A stretch of DNA of 44,471 bases from Candidatus Cryptobacteroides excrementavium (lineage in GTDB: Bacteria; Bacteroidota; Bacteroidia; Bacteroidales; UBA932): NCBI GenBank assembly GCA_017695025.1, contig JADILX010000088.1:1-44471 (forward strand), read 5' to 3'. Positions within the stretch are counted from its first letter, which is position 1; each line of letters starts with the position of its first letter. This document shows, in pieces, positions 1-8,188 of this stretch. Position numbers and translations under genes: made by a program. The notes beneath the pieces were generated by a model. The model searched no databases, had not been told where the DNA came from, and saw only the letters and a list, made by a program, of their open reading frames with translations.

Positions 1-1191
1 AGTTCGTCCTTGAAGTATCAGTTGCTGGACATGAAGGGCGACAATGTCTATTATCTGCTTGCAAAGGGACTCGTCGAGAGAATCGGCATGGAGACAGGCC
101 GTATCAGGCATCAGGGCGCCATTGAAGAGCAATATGTGAAGGAAATGCCGATTGCTGACCATACGGTGGCCATCAAGGCGGTGCTTGACGCTCTTCTGGA
201 CAAGAAATACGGGGTGCTTGAGAAACTTGAGGATATCGAGGCTGTAGGACATCGTGTTGTCCACGGCGGAGAGGATTTCGTCAGCAGTTGCCTTATAAAT
301 GACGCTGTTGTCGCAAAGATTGAGGCATGCTGCGATATCGCACCTCTGCACAATCCGGCAAACCTGCTGGGGATCAGGGCTGTGACCCATGTGCTTCCGG
401 CTGTTCCGCAGGTGGCCGTTTTCGACACTGCCTTCCATCAGACAATGCCGGCCTATGCCTACATGTATTCAATCCCTTACGAGTATTATGAAAAATATCG
501 TGTCCGCAGATACGGTTTCCACGGGACAAGCCACAGGTATGTCTCTGAAAAAGGGGCCAATTTCGCAGGCCTTGAGCCGGACAACTGCAAGGTTATCACA
601 TGTCATCTCGGGAACGGCAGTTCGATAGCGGCTGTCGTCAACGGGCATTCAATCGACACCTCCATGGGATTCACTCCTCTCGAAGGCGTCACAATGGGGA
701 CAAGATGCGGAAATCTTGACCCTGATGTAGTGACATTCCTTCAGGAGAAAGAGCATCTGTCTCCGGAAGAGATCAGCAAAGTCCTGAACAAGAAGAGCGG
801 CTTTCTCGGTGTCTCTTGCATATCTTCTGATGCAAGGGATCTTGATGCCGCTGCAAATGCCGGGGACCCGAAGGCAAAACTTGCTCTCAAGAAACTTACA
901 TATGAAGTCACGAAATATATCGGTGCCTATGCTGCGGCCATGAATGGTGTGGATCTGATTGTGTTTACTGGCGGTATAGGGGAGAATAACAGCCGTCTTC
1001 GCCGCAGAGTCTGCGAGAACCTTACATTCATGGGGGTAAAGTTCGACTATGAGGCCAATGTGGCAACAGGCAAGGACACCCTGATATCACTTCCTGACTC
1101 GAAGGTGAAGGTTGCCGTAATAACAACGGATGAGGAACTTGTCATTGCACGTGACACCATGCACATCGTGCAGGGACAGCAGGCAGAGTAA
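1..1191 (+). CDS. ackA: Acetate kinase (5' end cut by window edge)
   Basis: Acetate kinase interconverts acetyl phosphate plus ADP with acetate plus ATP in the cytoplasm. The reading frame is open from base 1, and its first codons (Ser-Ser-Ser-Leu-Lys-Tyr-Gln) match the end of the N-terminal phosphate-binding loop of the family, so only about a dozen residues are missing. Family motifs seen: VGHRVVHGG, FDTAFHQTMP, YGFHGTSH, HLGNGSS, GVTMGTRCG and FTGGIGENN. It is followed after 66 bp by ptb and buk on the same strand, suggesting a shared transcript. The usual partner pta is not visible and may lie upstream of the window. The call is firm; a second internal TTG at base 10 is not the start. Confidence 0.97.
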   Translation, partial: SSSLKYQLLDMKGDNVYYLLAKGLVERIGMETGRIRHQGAIEEQYVKEMPIADHTVAIKAVLDALLDKKYGVLEKLEDIEAVGHRVVHGGEDFVSSCLINDAVVAKIEACCDIAPLHNPANLLGIRAVTHVLPAVPQVAVFDTAFHQTMPAYAYMYSIPYEYYEKYRVRRYGFHGTSHRYVSEKGANFAGLEPDNCKVITCHLGNGSSIAAVVNGHSIDTSMGFTPLEGVTMGTRCGNLDPDVVTFLQEKEHLSPEEISKVLNKKSGFLGVSCISSDARDLDAAANAGDPKAKLALKKLTYEVTKYIGAYAAAMNGVDLIVFTGGIGENNSRLRRRVCENLTFMGVKFDYEANVATGKDTLISLPDSKVKVAVITTDEELVIARDTMHIVQGQQAE

Positions 1192-1257
1192 GCCGTGGCC
1201 CGCATGCAGACCGGATGCATTAATCCTGAATATCCAAAGAATAAATAGAACAGAACC

Positions 1258-2166
1258 ATGTTTACAAAATTTGAAGAGATTTTTTCCGAACTTGCCGGCA
1301 GAGGCTCGCGGAAAAGGATGATAGCCGCCTGGGCCGTAGACGGCCACACTATTGCGGCAGCAAGCAAGGCCGTTGATCTCGGTATCGTGGACGCGACATT
1401 GGTCGGTGATGAAAACATGATCAGGGAGCAGTGTGACAGGGAAGGTATCGATATCAACAAATTCAGGGTACTTCACAATCCTGCAGAACTTTCCGCAGTG
1501 ACTCAGGCTGTCACAATGGTCAACCAGGGGATGGGGGACATCCTTATGAAAGGGCTGTGCAGCACTGACAAGTTCATGAGGGCGATACTCAACAAGGAGA
1601 CAGGGCTTCTTCCTCCCAAGGCTGTGCTGAGCCATGTCGCCGTACTTGAAAATCCTAATTATCACAAACTGCTGCTGGTGAGTGATATGGCCGTTATCCC
1701 TCTTCCTGACCTCAAGCAGAAGACCGCTATTCTCGGCTATCTGGTGAATACGGCTCATGCACTCGGCAATCCTATGCCTAAGGTGGCGCTCATTGCTGCA
1801 ACGGAGCAGATGCTTGAGGGAATGCCGGCATGCGTCGAGGCTGCCATTCTTGCCAAGAAGGTTGACCGCGGCCAGATCAGAGGCTGCATCGCAGACGGCC
1901 CTCTGGCCCTTGATGTGGCAGTGGACATGGAATCCGTGGAGATAAAGAAACTTTCAAGCCCTGTGGCTGGGGATGCGGACTGCCTGCTATTCCCGAATAT
2001 AGAGTCGGCCAACGTGTTCTACAAGACCAATTCCAAACTTGCCGCCAATGTCAAGCAGGCAGGCATGGTAGTTGGGGCCAAGGTGCCGTGCGTACTTTCC
2101 AGCCGGGCTGACAGCATCGACACAAAACTCAACTCCATAGCCATAGCGGCAATGTCTGCCAAGTGA
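1258..2166 (+). CDS. ptb: Phosphate butyryltransferase (phosphate acyltransferase family)
   Basis: This 302-residue protein belongs to the phosphate acetyl/butyryl transferase family, which exchanges CoA and phosphate on a short acyl group (acyl-CoA plus Pi to acyl phosphate plus CoA). Its length fits Ptb (about 300) rather than long multi-domain Pta. Visible family features are the MKGLCSTDKFMRAIL segment, the LSHVAVLENPNYHKLLLVSDMAV segment, and IADGPLALDVAVD near the C-terminus. The start ATG follows an A-rich stretch. The stop is one base short of the butyrate kinase ATG, so the two are translationally linked and should act in sequence. Substrate could be butyryl-CoA or branched acyl-CoAs such as isovaleryl-CoA; sequence alone does not decide. 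Confidence 0.93.
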   Translation: MFTKFEEIFSELAGRGSRKRMIAAWAVDGHTIAAASKAVDLGIVDATLVGDENMIREQCDREGIDINKFRVLHNPAELSAVTQAVTMVNQGMGDILMKGLCSTDKFMRAILNKETGLLPPKAVLSHVAVLENPNYHKLLLVSDMAVIPLPDLKQKTAILGYLVNTAHALGNPMPKVALIAATEQMLEGMPACVEAAILAKKVDRGQIRGCIADGPLALDVAVDMESVEIKKLSSPVAGDADCLLFPNIESANVFYKTNSKLAANVKQAGMVVGAKVPCVLSSRADSIDTKLNSIAIAAMSAK

Positions 2167-2167
2167 T

Positions 2168-3286
2168 ATGACAGGAAGGGTATTGGCTATTAATACAGGT
2201 TCGACGTCCACAAAGATCGGTTTTTTCATTGACGGGAAAATCGTCTTTGACCAGAATCTTGTCCATAGCGTATCCGACCTTGCAAAATATGACTCCGTGA
2301 TGGACCAGGATCTCATGAGGAGGGACGCCATCACGGAGTTTCTTGCAGAAAAGGGTGTTGCTCTGGCGGATATCGATATCGTGATGTCAAGGGCAGGACT
2401 GATAACTCCTGTCGAGACAGGTGTATATGAAGTGAATGAGGCCATGCGCAAGGCTCTCGTTGAGGGACGCAATGGTGTCCATGCTTGCAATCTTAGCGGG
2501 CTGATAGCGCATGAAATTGCCCTTGAAATCAATGAGGCAAGGCGTTCCCTCGGGATCAGCGGTATTTGCAAGGCATATGTCGCCGATGCCGCCATGGCAG
2601 ATGAAATGCTTCCGGAGGCGAAGGTAGGCGGCCTGCCCGAGTTCCCGAGACGTGCATTGTGCCATGCCCTCAATTCAAGGGCCATGGTGCGCCGCTATGC
2701 AAAGGAGAGAGGTCTGGACTACAGGGCCCTTACAGTGATAGTTGCCCATATGGGCGGGGGGACGTCTGTGACTCTCCATAAGGACGGAAAGATAATCGAT
2801 ACAAATGATGCCCTTGGCGGAGATGGCCCGATAAGTGCTGAAAGGGCCGGAACAGTACCGGCTTTCCCTCTTGTGGAGATGTGTTTCAGCGGGAAATATT
2901 CCAAGGAAGAAATAAAGATGCGTCTCGTCGGCAAGGGCGGGGCAGTAGCATGGTTCGGCACCAATGATTTCAGGGAAATAGCGGCCCGGGCGGCCGGGGG
3001 AGACTCTTCATGCAGGACATTCATCAGCGGATACTGCCTTAGTGTCGCAAAATATGTCGCTGCTCTTGCAGCCGATGTCTGTGGGAAGGCTGATGCCATA
3101 ATCCTGACCGGCGGCATTGCAAACAACAGGGATATGATGGCTGATATAGAGTCAAGGGTGTCGTTTATCGCGCCTGTAGCAGTCTATCCCGGAGAGAACG
3201 AACTCGTCTCCCTTGCGGACAACGGCTATATGGTATTGTCCGGAGAAGTGGAGACAAAGACATACTTTGGCAACTCGGGGGACTGA
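2168..3286 (+). CDS. buk: Butyrate kinase
   Basis: Butyrate kinase converts butyryl phosphate and ADP to butyrate and ATP, completing the Ptb-Buk route. The 372-residue length is typical. It shows the ASKHA phosphate-binding start (LAINTGSTSTKIGFF, residues 5-19), the HMGGGTSVTLHKDGKIID segment, the family-specific NDALGGDGPISAERAGTVP, and the ILTGGIA motif near the C-terminus. It begins one base after the ptb stop. Its last 61 bases overlap the end of the oppositely oriented serine hydrolase gene. Related enzymes also act on isobutyrate and isovalerate, so the physiological acid is uncertain. Confidence 0.95.
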   Translation: MTGRVLAINTGSTSTKIGFFIDGKIVFDQNLVHSVSDLAKYDSVMDQDLMRRDAITEFLAEKGVALADIDIVMSRAGLITPVETGVYEVNEAMRKALVEGRNGVHACNLSGLIAHEIALEINEARRSLGISGICKAYVADAAMADEMLPEAKVGGLPEFPRRALCHALNSRAMVRRYAKERGLDYRALTVIVAHMGGGTSVTLHKDGKIIDTNDALGGDGPISAERAGTVPAFPLVEMCFSGKYSKEEIKMRLVGKGGAVAWFGTNDFREIAARAAGGDSSCRTFISGYCLSVAKYVAALAADVCGKADAIILTGGIANNRDMMADIESRVSFIAPVAVYPGENELVSLADNGYMVLSGEVETKTYFGNSGD

Positions 3287-4650
3287 ATCTCGGGCAGCAT
3301 CCCTATACGGAAAAATTTCTGCCCGGAAGGAACTGCCGAGAACATATCTCTTTCAGGTAGCAGGGGACTGTAGCGTTCCCTGCATTTTTTGAATAGGGCG
3401 GATGAATATCTTGCAAGCCCAGGCCCTCTCCATGTACTGGTGTTTGTTATCATGACCCAGCATTCCCCGTCAGGATAGCATTTTACGAGGGCACTCGTCC
3501 CGGAGAAAGTGCCGGTCCTTGTCCATTCTCCGTCCGGTCTGGTGTCGTTCCATCCGAGTGAGAATGTCTCGGGGTTGAAATATTCGGTCATCGCTTCCAC
3601 ACTTTCCCTGCTTATGATGTCCGGAATATGAGGGCGGCCGTCTATCGCGGCAACGAATCTGCACAGTTCTGCCGGCGAGCCGCACCACGCCCCGGCCCCG
3701 GAGAGGCCGGTTATATTGTTGCCTCCATAGCATTTGTCCACAAGGTTCCCGCTGAGATTGTATTCCTCGCATGGCTCTGATCCGGCATGCATATAGTATT
3801 TTACTTCATTGGGATACTTTTCCTCGTAATAGTTACCGGCTATGTGCATGTCAAGGCAGCCTGCCGGCCACAGGATGTTTTCCTTTATGTAGTCTTCGTA
3901 TGTTTGCCCTGACACTTTTTCAATGACCATGGACAGAAGAAGATAGCCGAAATTGGAATATCTCTGCCATGAGCCGGGGGCATATCCGAGAGGCCTTTTC
4001 AGCATGCACTCGACAAGGGTATGCTGGTCCGGCGCGTCTTCGAGCCTGAATTGTCTCATGATGTCCCGTGTCGAGAACATCGGGTCGCCATAGGCACATG
4101 TGAATCCACCCTTGTGCCGCAGCAGATCCTCGACAGTTATCTGGAAATAGTTCTTCTTGCGTCCGATGGCTTTTGTAAATGATGAGTCGCATAGTATGCC
4201 GTCAGGGCCGAAGACAGTGTCTCCTAATGAGAGTTTCCCTTCCTCCTGCAGTTTCATGATACCCGTGGCAGTGATCAGTTTGGAGACCGATGCCATACGG
4301 AGTATGTTTCCGGGAGTCATTTCTTCGCCGGCCTCTTCGTCTGCCCATCCGTAGCCTTTGGCAAAAAGGAGAGAATCATTGCGCATGACAGCAAGCGAGA
4401 GCCCTTTCAGCCCCCATCTTCTGCGGAAATTCTCAATGGCCCTGTCCATCCCTTCAAGATCCTCCTGTCCGGACATGCTGTTGGTAAGGGTGTCATTGAG
4501 AGATGACGTCCATGCTGGAATTTTCTCTATTCCTGTGGAGACGGCATCTTTTCTTGATGATGCGGATGTGAAAATATATGTCCCTGCAGCGGCCATTGCA
4601 GCCGTCAGTACAAGGACAAGCCTTTTCCATGTTATCCCGCTTCCTCTCAT
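3226..4650 (-). CDS. Serine hydrolase, beta-lactamase/class C penicillin-binding family
   Basis: A 474-residue protein of the beta-lactamase-related serine hydrolase family. An N-terminal hydrophobic segment (about residues 10-28) is a signal anchor or signal peptide, so the enzyme is probably periplasmic. The catalytic SxxK motif is Ser121-Val-Ser-Lys124. The YxN motif appears as Tyr-Ser-Asn in the RYSNFGYLL segment around residue 230, and a C-terminal RTGTFSG stretch fits the third motif position. The substrate is unknown: peptidoglycan peptides, esters or D-amino peptides are all possible, and true beta-lactamase activity cannot be inferred. The start ATG overlaps the stop of the upstream kinase-like gene (ATGA), so it is the last gene of that operon. 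Its 3' end overlaps buk by 61 bp. Confidence 0.88.
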   Translation of the reverse strand: MRGSGITWKRLVLVLTAAMAAAGTYIFTSASSRKDAVSTGIEKIPAWTSSLNDTLTNSMSGQEDLEGMDRAIENFRRRWGLKGLSLAVMRNDSLLFAKGYGWADEEAGEEMTPGNILRMASVSKLITATGIMKLQEEGKLSLGDTVFGPDGILCDSSFTKAIGRKKNYFQITVEDLLRHKGGFTCAYGDPMFSTRDIMRQFRLEDAPDQHTLVECMLKRPLGYAPGSWQRYSNFGYLLLSMVIEKVSGQTYEDYIKENILWPAGCLDMHIAGNYYEEKYPNEVKYYMHAGSEPCEEYNLSGNLVDKCYGGNNITGLSGAGAWCGSPAELCRFVAAIDGRPHIPDIISRESVEAMTEYFNPETFSLGWNDTRPDGEWTRTGTFSGTSALVKCYPDGECWVMITNTSTWRGPGLARYSSALFKKCRERYSPLLPERDMFSAVPSGQKFFRIGMLPEIQSPELPKYVFVSTSPDNTI

Positions 4651-5258
4651 TTCAATAGTCCGGCCCTGCGGGCGAAATCAATGATGAAGTCGGCGGTCCC
4701 TTCGATGTCGAGGATTGATGAGTCTACACACAGGTCGTAGTTGGAGGCAACTCCCCAGTTCCCGAATGTGAAATAATTGTAGTACGTCTCTCTTTTTCTG
4801 TCTGTCCTGGCTATCAGGTCTTCTGCCTTTTCTGGTGTAATGCCGAGCCTGTCAGACACTCTTCTTATTCTGGCCTCAAGCGGGGCACATATGAAGACAT
4901 CAAGTGTGCATCCCCTGTCCCTGAGTATATAGTCGGCGCAACGGCCGATGATGATTGCCGGCCCTTTGTCCGCTATCTCCTTTATCACATGGCTCTGTAT
5001 CTTGAAGAGTTCGTTCTCATTGACATAGTTTTCGGCCTGTCCGAATCCTTGGGAACTGAAGAATGATGAAAATGAAAACAGGCTGCGCTTCTCGTCTTTT
5101 TCCTTGAAAAGTGCCCTGCTGAATCCGCTGCTTTCTGCCGCCTTTGATATCAGTTCATTGTCAAAGACTTCGATGCCGAGTATCTTGCCGAGCTGGAGAG
5201 CAACCTGCTTGCCCCCGCTTCCGAATTGTCTTCCTACATTTATTATAGTATTGTCCAT
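4647..5258 (-). CDS. Cytidylate kinase-like family protein
   Basis: This 203-residue protein matches the cytidylate-kinase-like family common in Bacteroidetes and Firmicutes. The N-terminus carries a modified P-loop, GRQFGSGGKQVA (residues 9-20), followed by LGIEVFDNELI. A lid-like stretch with many Arg residues (EARIRRVSDRLGI, then DLIARTDRKRETYYNYFTFGNWG) follows. The family is distinct from canonical Cmk and its true substrate is not established. It sits 26 bp after the MATE gene stop and overlaps the serine hydrolase start by four bases (ATGA). No link between these neighbours' functions is obvious. Confidence 0.85.
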   Translation of the reverse strand: MDNTIINVGRQFGSGGKQVALQLGKILGIEVFDNELISKAAESSGFSRALFKEKDEKRSLFSFSSFFSSQGFGQAENYVNENELFKIQSHVIKEIADKGPAIIIGRCADYILRDRGCTLDVFICAPLEARIRRVSDRLGITPEKAEDLIARTDRKRETYYNYFTFGNWGVASNYDLCVDSSILDIEGTADFIIDFARRAGLLK

Positions 5259-5284
5259 AAGACCTGTTGTTTTCGTTATTGCTC

Positions 5285-6682
5285 CTACTGCAACTTGCTG
5301 CCGAGTATCGAAGGGTCGTCCCCGTCTTTAAGCCGGGAGAATTTCCTGAGCAGATCCCACATGAGTATTGCCGATATTACAAAGGCTGCAAAATCAGAGA
5401 TAGGGAAACTGGCCCAGACCCCTATGTTGCCCCAGAGCAGCGGCAGGACATAGATACATGGGATGAGGAATAGCAACTGTCGCGACATCGAGAGCAGTAT
5501 GGCCTTGTTCACCATCCCGAGGCACTGGAAAAAGTTGGATGATACCATCTGGAAGCCGACAAGCGGGAATGCAAGGGTGAGCATCCGCAGCCCTTTGGCT
5601 GAGAATTCTATCAGCTGGCTGTCAGAGGTAAATACCGATACCGCCTGGTGCGGGACGAGCAGGGCTATAAGAAATCCGGTGCATGTTACGGCTGTGGCAT
5701 ATTTGACAGTCTTCCACATCACTCCCTTGACGCGTGTATAGTTCCGTGTCCCGTAGTTGTAGCCGGCAATCGGCTGCATGCCCTGGTTAAGCCCCATGTT
5801 CACCATGATAAACAGGAAACTTATCCTGTTGACAATGCCGTATGCCCCGATGGCAAGGTCTCCGCCGTATTTCTTGAGTTGCTGGTTGATGAACAGGGTG
5901 ACGATACAGGCTGCTGCATTCATCAGGAATGGGGCAAGCCCTATGGCAAGGGAGTCTTTGGCAATCCTCCAGTCCAGCCTGAATATCTTTCTGCTGAAGT
6001 GCAGTACACGGTCTTTCCTGCTGAAATATGCCAGTATGATTGCGAGAGCCGCTACCTGTGCTGCTACAGTGGCAATTGCCGCTCCGCTTATGCCCATGTC
6101 GAGCCAGAAGATCAGGACCGGGGCTACCGCAATGTTTATGAGCACAGACAGTATTGTCAGCATCATGGCGAGTTTCGGATTGCCTGATGCCCTCAATACG
6201 CTGTTCAGCCCGAGATACAGGTGGGTGACAGCGTTTCCGGCAAGGATTATCTGCATGTATTCCCTGGCATAGCCTATCGTGTTCTCGCTTGCCCCGAAGA
6301 AATACAGTATCGGGTCAAGAAACGCCAGGGAGACCCCCATGAATATAAGTCCTATGATGATATTCAGTATCACCACGTTTCCGAGGACCTTGTTGGCCAC
6401 CTCATAGTTTTTCTGTCCGAGCAGGACAGAGATCATCGTAGTGGCGCCGACACCTACAAGGGTGCCGAATGCTGCGGAAAGATTCATCAGAGGGAATGTC
6501 ACTGCAAGTCCCGCAATGGCAAGAGGCCCTACTCCATGGCCAATGAATATGCTGTCTACAATATTGTACAGGGAAGATGCCGTCATGGCAATGATGGCTG
6601 GGACGGCATAATTCTTCAGAAGTTTCCCTATGGGTTCAGTACCCAGTTCTACCGGTATCGCTTCCTTTGATGCCATCGTCAT
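5285..6682 (-). CDS. MATE family efflux transporter
   Basis: A 465-residue integral membrane protein with about twelve hydrophobic segments in two homologous halves, as in multidrug and toxic compound extrusion transporters, which use a sodium or proton gradient to export organic cations or metabolites. The opening TEPIGKLLKNYAVPAIIAMTASSLYNIVDSIFIG is characteristic of the DinF/NorM-like bacterial group, as are the GVGATTMISVLLGQ and NQGMQPIAGYNYG segments. The start ATG overlaps the upstream FKBP gene stop by four bases (ATGA), so it belongs to the FKBP-MATE-kinase-hydrolase operon. Transported substrate unknown. Confidence 0.94.
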   Translation of the reverse strand: MTMASKEAIPVELGTEPIGKLLKNYAVPAIIAMTASSLYNIVDSIFIGHGVGPLAIAGLAVTFPLMNLSAAFGTLVGVGATTMISVLLGQKNYEVANKVLGNVVILNIIIGLIFMGVSLAFLDPILYFFGASENTIGYAREYMQIILAGNAVTHLYLGLNSVLRASGNPKLAMMLTILSVLINIAVAPVLIFWLDMGISGAAIATVAAQVAALAIILAYFSRKDRVLHFSRKIFRLDWRIAKDSLAIGLAPFLMNAAACIVTLFINQQLKKYGGDLAIGAYGIVNRISFLFIMVNMGLNQGMQPIAGYNYGTRNYTRVKGVMWKTVKYATAVTCTGFLIALLVPHQAVSVFTSDSQLIEFSAKGLRMLTLAFPLVGFQMVSSNFFQCLGMVNKAILLSMSRQLLFLIPCIYVLPLLWGNIGVWASFPISDFAAFVISAILMWDLLRKFSRLKDGDDPSILGSKLQ

Positions 6683-7836
6683 TCCTCCCCTTCAGTGAAT
6701 TCTATTTCAAATATGAGTGGCGCATATGCCGGGATTACGTTGCCGCTTCCTGAATATCCGTATCCGAGTGTCGACCAGAACAGTCCTGTGGCATTGGCCA
6801 CATCATTGTATTCCTCTCCTTCTGTCTTTCTTCCCTGGCTCATTCTCCAGAGAGTCTTTGAGAAACCGCTTATGACACTGTTGCCGTCAAGTTTGAGTTC
6901 TCCATAACTGCTGCCCCATGAGACTTCGAGAGGCTTGTACTCTTTTCCGGCAGTATAGATGCCGTAGTCCTTGGCCGTCCTTTCTATGGTAGTGTCGAAT
7001 ACCTGCCCGTTCATCAGCCGCCCGGTATAGTTGATATAGACTGTGGTGTCCGACGGGAACGGGGAGGCATCTTCATCGGTGTCCCCGTCTTCGTCCTCCT
7101 GCCCCTGTCCGAGAGTCTGAGGAGTGTCGTATCCGCCGTCAGCATATCTGCCTTCATAGTAGAAGCCTTTTTCTGTAGAGTCGGCTTTTGAAATGGCCAT
7201 GAACAGTCCTCCGTCATCGATGAAGTCCTTGAAATCATCTGATGTTTGCCATGGCTTGCCGTCAATGAATTTCTCCATCTCTTCCACCTGCCATTCCATA
7301 ATGTCGTCGGTCTGGCCGGTGATCTTGATGTCATATATCGCGTTGCTTCCCCCTGTGACGTTGGCAAGGTAGTCTTTCTCGGAACTGTATCTGCTGTAGG
7401 ACATCAGCCAGCCAGGGATTATCACGCTTCTGAAGTCGCCTATATTCATCCCCTCTATGGCATACATGACCCCCGACATGATGGAACTCCTGTTCCATAT
7501 GGCCGGGCCGTAATAGTATGTCTCGTTGTACTGGTTGAGTTTTTTCGCGATTTCGATATCGTTTGTGCCGGATATGTTGCCGGAAAGATCCTTTTCGGTA
7601 TATGTCACGAATACATAGTCCTTGTCTGCTGCTTCTGTGCTTGTGCCGGTTGCCGGGATATCATCTATTATGTATACCCAGTGTTCCGTTGCCACTGCGT
7701 CCGGATGGTATTTCTGCATCCATGCATCGAAATATCTCTTCTCCGCTTCGTTTGCCGGAGTCTCTTTTTCTGTCGCACACCCTGTAGCCAGCAGGAATGC
7801 CGGGGCAAGTGCCATTGTTATAAAAATACCTCTCAT
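6679..7836 (-). CDS. Lipoprotein with two FKBP-type peptidyl-prolyl isomerase-like domains
   Basis: I start this gene at the ATG at 7836 (385 residues), because it is followed at once by a lipoprotein signal ending Leu-Leu-Ala-Thr-Gly-Cys. The longer open frame to 8193 runs through promoter and repeat DNA. The mature protein is predicted to be membrane-anchored at the cell envelope. Two FKBP-like units are visible. The first contains DYVFVTYTEKDLSG and AIEGMNIGDFRSVIIPGW and is degenerate. The second contains TVYINYTGRLMNGQVFD, ISGFSKTLWRMSQG and a C-terminal PAYAPLIFEIEF strand. Such proteins assist proline isomerisation or chaperone envelope proteins; activity of the degenerate first domain is doubtful. 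It is the first gene of an operon with MATE, driven by the promoter at 7862-7893. Confidence 0.85.
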   Translation of the reverse strand: MRGIFITMALAPAFLLATGCATEKETPANEAEKRYFDAWMQKYHPDAVATEHWVYIIDDIPATGTSTEAADKDYVFVTYTEKDLSGNISGTNDIEIAKKLNQYNETYYYGPAIWNRSSIMSGVMYAIEGMNIGDFRSVIIPGWLMSYSRYSSEKDYLANVTGGSNAIYDIKITGQTDDIMEWQVEEMEKFIDGKPWQTSDDFKDFIDDGGLFMAISKADSTEKGFYYEGRYADGGYDTPQTLGQGQEDEDGDTDEDASPFPSDTTVYINYTGRLMNGQVFDTTIERTAKDYGIYTAGKEYKPLEVSWGSSYGELKLDGNSVISGFSKTLWRMSQGRKTEGEEYNDVANATGLFWSTLGYGYSGSGNVIPAYAPLIFEIEFTEGEE

Positions 7837-7861
7837 TTTCTTCTTTAGATCTTCTGAACTT

Positions 7862-7893
7862 GCAAATATACGCAGAAGCCGAGAGCAATGCAA
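7862..7893 (-). promoter_or_regulatory. Promoter of the double-FKBP gene (Bacteroidetes type)
   Basis: On the minus strand, TTGC (7893-7890) is followed after 19 bases by TATATTTG (7870-7863), matching the -33 and -7 boxes of the Bacteroidetes primary sigma factor. The start codon is about 25 bases further on. The promoter sits inside a repeat module that is partly duplicated upstream. Confidence 0.7.
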
Positions 7894-8026
7894 GAGGCCG
7901 AAGGCAAATGCAAACTTGTTTGCATGCAGACGAGGACTTTTGTATTGCCGAGGCGCAACAGTATAAATGGCCGTCAGGCCAAATTCCGCAGAAGCCGAGA
8001 GCAGAGCAAATGTTTTTGCTATGCCG
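7871..8026. repeat. Duplicated promoter-proximal module (two copies, second degenerate)
   Basis: A 17-bp perfect direct repeat (CGCAGAAGCCGAGAGCA on the plus strand) occurs at 7871-7887 and 7987-8003. After each copy come related Gly/Cys-like GC-rich words: ATGCAA then an 8-bp inverted repeat (7908-7915 with 7918-7925) and TGTATTGCCGAGG in the first, GAGCAAATG and TTTTTGCTATGCCGAGG in the second. The second copy is shorter and its equivalent of the -7 box reads GGAATTTG, so it looks like a decayed promoter. The pattern suggests duplication of a small dispersed repeat. Confidence 0.65.
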
Positions 8027-8030
8027 AGGG

Positions 8031-8188
8031 AGCAAGGAGTAATTGTTCGGACGGTACGCGCCAACGGCGCTATCCCTCCCGGCAAGCCGCTGCTCACTTT
8101 CGAATGTCCACCGGACATTCTCATGAACCGTTCACGACCGTTCACGTGACCACGGGCGGTCACGCCGTCCGAACAATTACTCCTTGCT
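8031..8188. repeat. 158-bp hairpin-rich element with 24-bp perfect inverted termini (MITE-like)
   Basis: Bases 8031-8054 and 8165-8188 are perfect 24-bp inverted repeats (outer end AGCAAGGAGTAATTGTTCGG). Between them are four small perfect hairpins: 8058-8070 (GCGCC/GGCGC), 8080-8089 (CGGC/GCCG), 8102-8120 (GAATGTCC/GGACATTC) and 8145-8164 (CGTGACC/GGTCACG), plus a tandem 10-bp repeat ACCGTTCACG at 8127-8146. It holds no convincing gene. An 11-bp direct repeat TTGCTATGCCG lies on either side (8016-8026, 8223-8233) but does not abut the element, so target duplication is unproven. Alternatives are a transcribed RNA structure or a processing/termination element after the small FKBP gene. Confidence 0.7.

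Noticed and set aside
1192..1257. Separate promoter or regulator site between ackA and ptb
   Set aside because: The 66-bp gap has no TAnnTTTG box and only a weak GCATGCAG/GGATGCAT similarity, so co-transcription is the simpler view.
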